A stretch of DNA of 64,000 nt from Nocardioides sp. NBC_00368 (lineage in GTDB: Bacteria > Actinomycetota > Actinomycetes > Propionibacteriales > Nocardioidaceae). The stretch covers positions 684,501 through 748,500 of the forward strand of contig NZ_CP107970.1 in assembly GCF_036090055.1 (NCBI RefSeq), given 5' to 3'. Positions within the stretch are counted from its first letter, which is position 1. Every line of letters starts with the position of its first letter. Shown in pieces: positions 57,963 to 64,000 of the stretch. The position numbers and the translations under genes were made by a program. The notes under the pieces are model-generated. The model saw only the letters and a list, made by a program, of their open reading frames with translations. It was not told where the DNA came from and did not search any database.

Positions 57963-59762
57963 TCAGGCCTTGTCGGCAGGAACGGCCGCGGTGGCCGGCC
58001 CGGTGCCGTTGCTGTTTCCGTTGCTGTGGTCGTCCTCGATGACCGCGAGCGCGAAGTCGTCGCCGTGCTCGGTGACGCCGGTGATGACGGCCTGCTGCAC
58101 CGCCTCCTCGGCGTATTGACCACGCACGATCAGCGGGTCATGGGCCAGGTCGCGCTGCAGCGAGACCGCGAGCCCGACCATGATCACCGTGAACGGCAGC
58201 GCCGCCACGATGGTGATCGTCTGCAGGCCGGACAGCGCGTCCGCGCCGCCGGCGATCAGGCCAAGGATGGCCACGACACCGGTCGCGACACCCCAGAACA
58301 CGACCGTCGACCGGCTCGGCTCCTCCGAGCCGCGCTCGGAGAGGGTGCCCATCACGATCGAGGCCGCGTCGGCTCCGGAGACGAAGAAGATCGCCACCAG
58401 CACCATCACCAGGATGCTCATCACCGTGGCCAGCGGGAACTGCTCGAGGGTGGTGAACAGCTGGGACTCGACGCCGCCGAGACCGGCGATGTCGACGTCG
58501 CCGGCACGCTGCACGTCGATGGCGGTCCCGCCCATGATGCAGAACCAGATCACGCTGACGGCGCTCGGCACCAGGAGCACACCGGCGACGAACTGGCGGA
58601 TGGTGCGCCCACGCGAGATCCGCGCGATGAACATGCCGACGAACGGCGTCCAGGAGATCCACCAAGCCCAGTAGAAGACGGTCCAGGACCCGAGCCACTC
58701 CGAGGTCTCTGTGCCGCCGACGCCGGTGCGGGCCGACATCTGGGCGAGGTCGCCGATGTAGGTGCCGAGCGAGGTCGGGATCAGGTCGAGGATGAAGACC
58801 GTCGGGCCGACCACGAACAGGAACAGCGCCAGGAACAGTGCCAGCACCATGTTGATGTTGGAGAGCCACTGGATGCCCTTGGCCACACCCGAGACCGCGG
58901 AGATGACGAAGCAGACCGTCAGGATCGCGATGATGCCGATGAGCACGTTGTTGCCGACCTCGCCGAGTCCGGCGACGATCTGTAGGCCGCTCTCGATCTG
59001 GATCGCGCCGGTGCCGAGCGAGGTGGCCGAGCCGAAGAGCGTCGCGAAGATCGCGAAGATGTCGATGGCCTTACCGGCCGGTCCCTCGACGGTGCGCTTG
59101 CCGAGCAGCGGCGTGAAGGCCGAGGAGATCAGGCTGACGCGGCCCTTGCGGTAGGCGCCGTAGCCGATCGCCAGGCCCACGACGGCGTAGATCGCCCAGG
59201 GGTGCAGCGTCCAGTGGAACATGGTCGTCGCCATCGCGTGCTGGATGGCTTCGGGGTTGCCCGCCTCGCCGGTGCCCGGCGGCGGGGTGACGAAGTGCGA
59301 GATCGGCTCGCTGACGCCGTAGAACATCAGACCGATGCCCATACCGGCGCTGAACATCATTGCGACCCAGGAAGCCGTCCTGAACTCCGGCTTCTCGTCG
59401 TCACGGCCCAAGGGGATGTTGCCGTACTTGCTGACCGCGAGCCAGATGATGTAGATGACGAAGCCGCTGGCGGTCAGGACGAAGAACCAGCCGGCCTTGT
59501 CCAGCACCCAGGCGAGCGCGTCACCAGCGACCTTGCTCAGGCCGTCGGTGTTGATGAAACCCCAGGCCATGAACGCGATCGCGATGGCCGCGGCAATGCC
59601 GAAGACCACCCAGTCGATTCCCTTACGTTGTTCCTGTTCGCTCGAGATCGGCAGGTCCAGCGCGGGGTGGGGAACGACTTCGCCCGTGGGGGATTTGATC
59701 AGACCAGTGGGGTTGTGATGGTCGGAATGGTTCGGACTGTCTGTCTTCTTCTCAGAAGTCAC
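57963..59762 (-). CDS. BCCT-family (betaine/choline/carnitine) transporter
   Basis: About 599 residues from GTG 59762 with GGAAGGA eight bases upstream. Twelve helices of the BCCT/LeuT fold. Landmarks are GMGIGLMFYGVSEPISHF (the G-x-G-I-G stretch of helix 3), MFHWTLHPWAIYAVVGLAIG and FYWAWWISWTPFVGMFIARI, containing the aromatic substrate box. Charged N- and C-terminal tails probably sense osmolarity. Substrate is betaine-like. The 170-bp gap upstream holds a terminator of the hydrolase gene. Confidence 0.92.
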   Translation of the reverse strand: MTSEKKTDSPNHSDHHNPTGLIKSPTGEVVPHPALDLPISSEQEQRKGIDWVVFGIAAAIAIAFMAWGFINTDGLSKVAGDALAWVLDKAGWFFVLTASGFVIYIIWLAVSKYGNIPLGRDDEKPEFRTASWVAMMFSAGMGIGLMFYGVSEPISHFVTPPPGTGEAGNPEAIQHAMATTMFHWTLHPWAIYAVVGLAIGYGAYRKGRVSLISSAFTPLLGKRTVEGPAGKAIDIFAIFATLFGSATSLGTGAIQIESGLQIVAGLGEVGNNVLIGIIAILTVCFVISAVSGVAKGIQWLSNINMVLALFLALFLFVVGPTVFILDLIPTSLGTYIGDLAQMSARTGVGGTETSEWLGSWTVFYWAWWISWTPFVGMFIARISRGRTIRQFVAGVLLVPSAVSVIWFCIMGGTAIDVQRAGDVDIAGLGGVESQLFTTLEQFPLATVMSILVMVLVAIFFVSGADAASIVMGTLSERGSEEPSRSTVVFWGVATGVVAILGLIAGGADALSGLQTITIVAALPFTVIMVGLAVSLQRDLAHDPLIVRGQYAEEAVQQAVITGVTEHGDDFALAVIEDDHSNGNSNGTGPATAAVPADKA

Positions 59763-59862
59763 ACTGTTGTCCTTCCGGTTGGTTTCGGGACCACAGCACC
59801 CTAACGCGCACTGTCTTTGCCTTCTGTTCACCGGGGTGCGGCGACCGGACGATTGACAACGA

Positions 59863-59891
59863 GAACTGGCCCGACTGTGTCGGGCCAGTTC
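59863..59891 (-). terminator. Perfect 13-bp hairpin terminating the hydrolase gene
   Basis: GAACTGGCCCGAC (59863-59875) and its exact complement (59879-59891) flank a 3-base loop, 45 bases after the stop of the alpha/beta hydrolase gene in its direction of transcription. Confidence 0.8.
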
Positions 59892-59935
59892 ATGTGCTGT
59901 TTCGGGTCTGAGGGGACCGATATACCCCTGCGGGT

Positions 59936-60880
59936 CTAGACCCCGTACGCCGCCAGCCAGCGCTCGATCTCGGCGTAGGCCTGCTTGCGAACCTCAGGGC
60001 GCGACAGGATCACGTCATGCTTCGCGCCGGGGACGGCGATGTAGGTGACATGGCTGCCGATCGCGGTCGACCAGCGGCGGATCTGGCGCACGTCGAGCAC
60101 GATGTCGGTCGAGTGGACGAGCTCGCCCATCGCCTTGGGCTTGCTGGAGCGGTCGGAGGAGAGCACCAGCACCGGCGCCTTCACGTCGAGGCCCCGGTGG
60201 AGCTTGGAGTGACCGTCGCGGATCGCCTTGAGCCAGCCGAGCCGGATCGGATAGGAGCCGACCGGCTTGAGACCGAGGTCGAACTCCCACTCGCCGTCGT
60301 GCTCGACGTGCAGCGACATGGTGTAGAAGCCGCTCACGTCACGGCCCAGCTCGCGCATCGGAGCCCGGTGGCCGATCCGGCGCACCACCGGCGTGGCGAC
60401 CTCGCGCAGCAGGAACGAGCCCTGCAGGTCGAGCCACGGGGAGTTGAGCACCATCCCGGCCAGCTCGTCGGGCTGGCGGTCGTCGGCCCACAGCGAGGTG
60501 GTCAGGCCACCGGTGGAGTGGGCGCTGAGCATGATGTGGGAGTGGCCGTCACGCTCGGTGATCCGCTCCCAGGCGGCGTCGATCTCGTCGAAGTATTCGG
60601 CCAGATCACCGACATACGTCCCCGACTGGTGCTCACGCAGCGAGCGACCGTACTTGCGCAGGTCGAGGCCGTAGAAGTCGTAGCCGCGCGCGGTCCACCA
60701 CTCGGCGTACTCCTTCTGGAAGAAGTAGTCGGAGAAGCCGTGCACGTAGAGGACGGCGCCCTTCGCATCGCCGTCGTCGGCCGGCCGCTTGACCAGCGTG
60801 GCCACGACGGTGCCCTCGAAGTCGTCCGCGAGCTCGATGGTCTCCACGGTGTAGGGCTCACCGAGTACGTCGATCGTCAT
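59936..60880 (-). CDS. Alpha/beta hydrolase (monoacylglycerol-lipase-like)
   Basis: 314 residues. Serine nucleophile in LSAHSTGGLTTSLW, opening GAVLYVHGFSDYFFQKEYAE, acid and base regions ending AVPGAKHDVILSRPEVRKQA with the catalytic His. Hydrolase_4/lysophospholipase type. The neighbouring gene upstream encodes an acyltransferase-like protein 12 bp away, so a lipid context is likely. Confidence 0.88.
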   Translation of the reverse strand: MTIDVLGEPYTVETIELADDFEGTVVATLVKRPADDGDAKGAVLYVHGFSDYFFQKEYAEWWTARGYDFYGLDLRKYGRSLREHQSGTYVGDLAEYFDEIDAAWERITERDGHSHIMLSAHSTGGLTTSLWADDRQPDELAGMVLNSPWLDLQGSFLLREVATPVVRRIGHRAPMRELGRDVSGFYTMSLHVEHDGEWEFDLGLKPVGSYPIRLGWLKAIRDGHSKLHRGLDVKAPVLVLSSDRSSKPKAMGELVHSTDIVLDVRQIRRWSTAIGSHVTYIAVPGAKHDVILSRPEVRKQAYAEIERWLAAYGV

Positions 60881-60892
60881 GAACGCATCTTC

Positions 60893-62311
60893 TCACCAGA
60901 AGGAAGGAACCAGGCCCCAACGTCCGTAGACGTCGGTCACGATCTCCTTCAGTCGCTCGGAGTCGGGGACCGCGTCGGGGTCGAGGGCGCGGATGCCCAG
61001 GTTGCACGTGTCGCCGACCTCGCACCACCACGAGGTGACCCCGCCCCGCATCCGGCGCAGCTCGCCGCGGGTCGCACCGAGCGCCAGGCCTCGGAAGACG
61101 ATCGAGTCGGCGGCCACGCCGAACGGCGCGATGAAGTCGGGGTCGGGACGACCCAGGTTGGAGGCCAGGCCGAGCGGCGTGACGACGTTCTTGAGCAGCG
61201 ACTTCGCGATGCGGTCCGGGATCATCTGCGCCAGCGGCGCGATGTGGGCGATCGGGTCGGGGCGGGTTCCCTGGAACAGCGCCGAGAACTCCTTCTTCGA
61301 CCGCTCCCGGATGTGGGCGAGGTCGGTGACCCGGCCGATGCCTTCGCGCAGCTCGGTCTCGACCGCGATCGAGACGCCCGAGGTGGCGTTGGAGCGCAGG
61401 TCGCCCTCGCCGCGCATCGAGACGGGCAGCGACATCTTGACCGGCTCACCCGGGCGTACGATCCCGGCCGCGAGGAGCACCTCGACCGAGATCGCGATCT
61501 GCAGGGTGTTGGAGGTGCCGCCGGCGCGCTCGACCGCCGCGTTCCACTCCGAGACCGGGCAGTCGGCGCCGGCGAAGGCCACCTCGTGGACCACGTGGTC
61601 GTCGGGCTGAGGTGCCGGCACCGGCCGCTTCTCCGAGGACTGGGCCTCCAGCGGCGCGAGCTGCCCGGCCTTCCGAGCGGCGCGCAGCCCGCGGGTGGCA
61701 GCGCGTGCCATCGTCCGGGCGTCGCGCCAGTCGTCCTGCCGGGTGACCTCGGTCGCGGCGGGGTCGTCGAAGGGGAGCCGGGGCAGGGGCTGGCGGCGTA
61801 CAGCCGCGATCAGGGCGCCGAGCTTCATCCCGCCGTCGCAGACGATGTGCGAGGCGTTGTAGGTCACGACCGTGCCGCCGTCGGTGGTGTAGGCCATGAA
61901 GAACGCCCACAGCGGTCCCTTGACCGGGTCGAACGGCACCTCGTCGGTCGTGGTGTCGAGCCAGGACATCACCTGGTCCGGCTTGATCCGGTCGGGGTGC
62001 AGGCGGACCGGCTCGGCCGTCGTCGCCGGCACCCAGCGGGACCGGGCGCCGGGCACCTTCGGGCGTACGACGAGGCGGTTGAGGGGGCCTTTGGCAAGCT
62101 CGTCGACCACCTCCTGGACCGGCTCGACCGGGATCTCGGTCGGGAACCGCCAGGCGGTCTGGCCGACGACCGGGACCCCGATCACGGTCGCGGAGCGGAG
62201 GAAGACCTCGTCGTCGTACGTCAGCCGGTTGGTGCGCTCGGGAGCGAACGGCGCCGGGCGGGCGCCGGGGCTCGCGGGCGGCAGTGAGGGCAGCATCACA
62301 GGCTCGGGCAT
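60893..62311 (-). CDS. Condensation-domain-type acyltransferase (PapA/WS-DGAT-like)
   Basis: About 472 residues from the ATG at 62311. The active-site motif appears as ASHIVCDGGMKLGALI: the second His and the Asp-Gly of HHxxxDG are kept, the first His is Ser. Other blocks: VKMSLPVSMRGEGDLRSNAT and GGVTSWWCEVGDTCNLGIRA. PapA-like enzymes esterify lipids or glycolipids. The C-terminus (VTDVYGRWGLVPSFW) matches the partial paralogue at 63638. Divergent from a glycosyltransferase, 37 bp apart. Confidence 0.7.
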   Translation of the reverse strand: MPEPVMLPSLPPASPGARPAPFAPERTNRLTYDDEVFLRSATVIGVPVVGQTAWRFPTEIPVEPVQEVVDELAKGPLNRLVVRPKVPGARSRWVPATTAEPVRLHPDRIKPDQVMSWLDTTTDEVPFDPVKGPLWAFFMAYTTDGGTVVTYNASHIVCDGGMKLGALIAAVRRQPLPRLPFDDPAATEVTRQDDWRDARTMARAATRGLRAARKAGQLAPLEAQSSEKRPVPAPQPDDHVVHEVAFAGADCPVSEWNAAVERAGGTSNTLQIAISVEVLLAAGIVRPGEPVKMSLPVSMRGEGDLRSNATSGVSIAVETELREGIGRVTDLAHIRERSKKEFSALFQGTRPDPIAHIAPLAQMIPDRIAKSLLKNVVTPLGLASNLGRPDPDFIAPFGVAADSIVFRGLALGATRGELRRMRGGVTSWWCEVGDTCNLGIRALDPDAVPDSERLKEIVTDVYGRWGLVPSFW

Positions 62312-62348
62312 GCGGTCTGGGTCCTGTCGTTGGGGGATTCTAGGGACG

Positions 62349-63602
62349 ATGCGGTTCGTCTTCGGGTTGATGGGCAGTCGCGGCGACGTGCAGCCGGCGC
62401 TCGCCGTGGCCCTCGAGCTGCGCCGTCGCGGCCGCGAGGTCACCGTCGGGGTCGCGCCCAACCTGGTGCCGCTGGCGGCGAGGCTCGGGCTCGACCCGCA
62501 CGCTGTCGGCCCTGACAGCGGTGCGCTGCTCGCCTCGAGTCTGGTGCGCGAGGAGATGCGCTCGGCCAATCCTCGCACCCGGGTCCGGGCGGTACGGAAG
62601 GTCTCCGCCCACGGCTGGGACGACTTCCGCGCCGACCTGGTCTCGCTGGCGGGGGAGCGTGGCAGTGCCGACGTCGTCGTCGCGGGTCTGCTCGGTCAGG
62701 AGGTCGGCTCGGCGCTGGCGGAACGGATCGGTGCCGGCTTCGCCGCGCTCCACTACTTCCCGGTCCGCTCCAACCGGTCGGTGAAGGTCGTCCCCGGGCC
62801 GGAGGTGGTCCAGGAGAAGGCCTGGGACGTCGGCATGCGGATGCGCTGGGAGCTGACCCGCGAGGCCGAGAACGCTCAGCGCGCCGCCCTCGGTCTGGCC
62901 CCGGCACGCACCCGGCTGCAGACCCGGCTCCGCGACCGCGGTGCGGTCGAGGTGCAGGCCTACGACCCGCTGCTCGTGCCCGGTCTCTCGCAGGAGTGGG
63001 GCATCCAGAGTCCGTTCGCCGGCTTCCTGGCGCTGAGCGGTGGCGACCGGCTGCGCCTGGGGGAGACCGGGGTGGGTGATGACCTCGGTGACTGGCTCGC
63101 GGCGGGCTATCCGCCGGTCTACGTCGGCTTCGGGTCGATGCCGGTGGCCGACCCGGCCCGGCTGGTGGCCGATGTCGCGGGCGCGACCGCCGACCTCGGC
63201 CTGCGCGCGCTCGTCAGCAGCGGCTGGAACTCCTTCGAGGTCGACGTCCCCGATCACGTACGTCTCGTGGGTGCCGTCGACCACGCCGCCGTGCTTCCGC
63301 GGTGCGTCGCCGCCGTCCACCACGGCGGCGCGGGCACCACCGCCGCGGTGCTGCGGGCGGGGATCCCGAGCGTGGTCGGGTGGTACTCGGCCGATCAGCC
63401 CGTCTGGGGTCGCCTGCTCGGCGACCTCGGTGTCGGTACGTCGTTCCGGGCCGGCCGCCTGGACCGAGACCGGCTCGGTGAGGCGCTTCGTAGGGTGCTG
63501 ATGCCGGGCGTACGCGAGCGGGCCGCCGAGGTCGCGACCCTGCTGATCACACCCGAGGTCGCCGTCGCGCGGGCTGCTGATGCGCTGGAGCGGGCCTGCT
63601 GA
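62349..63602 (+). CDS. UGT/MGT-type glycosyltransferase
   Basis: 417 residues from ATG 62349. GT-B fold GT1: MRFVFGLMGSRGDVQPALAV with the GSRGDVxP start, then the nucleotide-sugar site VGAVDHAAVLPRCVAAVHHG, GAGTTAAVLRAGIPSVVGWY, SADQPVWGRLLGDLGVG. Resembles mycobacterial glycolipid and antibiotic glycosyltransferases; sugar and acceptor unknown. Flanked by two condensation-type acyltransferases. Confidence 0.88.
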   Translation: MRFVFGLMGSRGDVQPALAVALELRRRGREVTVGVAPNLVPLAARLGLDPHAVGPDSGALLASSLVREEMRSANPRTRVRAVRKVSAHGWDDFRADLVSLAGERGSADVVVAGLLGQEVGSALAERIGAGFAALHYFPVRSNRSVKVVPGPEVVQEKAWDVGMRMRWELTREAENAQRAALGLAPARTRLQTRLRDRGAVEVQAYDPLLVPGLSQEWGIQSPFAGFLALSGGDRLRLGETGVGDDLGDWLAAGYPPVYVGFGSMPVADPARLVADVAGATADLGLRALVSSGWNSFEVDVPDHVRLVGAVDHAAVLPRCVAAVHHGGAGTTAAVLRAGIPSVVGWYSADQPVWGRLLGDLGVGTSFRAGRLDRDRLGEALRRVLMPGVRERAAEVATLLITPEVAVARAADALERAC

Positions 63603-63637
63603 AGCGAAGCCCGAAGCAATGTGCACTGCTGAGGGCG

Positions 63638-64000
63638 TCACCACACCTCGACGGTCAGACCCCACGAGCCGAGCTCCTCGACGACCAGGCTCTTCAGGAA
63701 CTCCAGGTCGGGCACGCGGTCGGGCTCGGCGGCGACCAGGTTGAGCGTCGTACGCGGCCCGGACTGGATCAGCCAGGCGATGATCCCGCCGCCGACGTCG
63801 TAGGCGTCCTGAGCGGTCGCGTTCTGGTAGCCGGCGAGCCCGGCCACGAGACGTACGTCATCGCCCATGGCGTAGCGGTAGTCGTCGGGGAGCTGGGGCA
63901 GGTTGGAGGCCATGCAGGCGGCGGCGGGCGGCTGCGGGAGCTTGTCGAGCACGGCGTCGGGCAGCATCTGCATCATCGCCAGCGGCACCGGGACCAGCCC
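63638..64000 (-). CDS. C-terminal part of a second condensation-type acyltransferase (runs off the window)
   Basis: Only the last ~120 residues are in the window; the frame is open to base 64000 and the gene continues right. It ends GIIAWLIQSGPRTTLNLVAA and FLKSLVVEELGSWGLTVEVW, matching the end of the acyltransferase at 60893. It converges on the glycosyltransferase gene. Confidence 0.6.
   Translation of the reverse strand, partial: GLVPVPLAMMQMLPDAVLDKLPQPPAAACMASNLPQLPDDYRYAMGDDVRLVAGLAGYQNATAQDAYDVGGGIIAWLIQSGPRTTLNLVAAEPDRVPDLEFLKSLVVEELGSWGLTVEVW

Noticed and set aside
60017..62287. Long plus-strand open frame of about 750 codons
   Set aside because: Antisense to the hydrolase and acyltransferase genes.

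Overview
The window is high-GC actinobacterial DNA. A WhiB regulator, a conservon, fabG-inhA, an acVLRF1-type factor, and frequent GTG starts and GTACG-rich codon runs point to the Nocardioidaceae (Nocardioides-like), from family knowledge rather than a search. Nothing recognisable as tRNA, rRNA or CRISPR was seen.

Region 1 (about 1-15,990) is part of a conjugative or mobilisable element whose left end lies outside the window. A long leftward gene train encodes a VirB2-like small membrane protein, an exported structural protein, a 1,042-residue membrane protein carrying a DNase I-like domain plus two cell-wall hydrolase domains, two single-pass VirB8-like proteins, two accessory proteins, a MobL-type relaxase, a pair of tandem paralogues and a Clp-like AAA+ ATPase. 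VirB4, the coupling protein and an integrase are not in the window. Three A+T-rich gaps precede the leftward blocks.

Region 2 (about 15,990-27,190) is the cargo: XRE regulators, a leftward train of small unknown genes ending in a pentapeptide-repeat protein, a NUDIX hydrolase, decayed regulator genes, a MucR-like zinc-finger protein, a PIN-domain nuclease, and a PD-(D/E)XK nuclease facing a small XRE gene with a perfect 19-bp palindrome at its start. The element seems to end at about 27,171-27,197, where the last ~30 codons of a SufT-type (DUF59) gene and its terminator remain. That suggests insertion at the 3' end of sufT.

Region 3 (27,300-64,000) is ordinary chromosome. It holds a WhiB7-like gene with a leader peptide and attenuator, a dicarboxylate symporter, small enzymes, a zinc metallopeptidase, an ABC-F ATPase, a complete conservon (kinase, Roadblock, DUF742, GTPase, CYP157-like P450), an ABC exporter, SURF1, MoaA, a nucleoside hydrolase, fabG-inhA, SixA, SerB, a type VII-type toxin locus with three immunity genes, NfeD-stomatin, TauE, a nitroreductase, a BCCT transporter, and a glycosyltransferase flanked by two related condensation-type acyltransferases.

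The most unusual non-coding signal is a family of palindromic arrays: 21-bp units pointing inward onto a short palindromic core. Two lie between convergent genes (45,083-45,186 and 48,858-49,065) and one lies inside the conservon kinase gene (40,619-40,785). All domain calls come from reading the protein sequences; no database search was possible.
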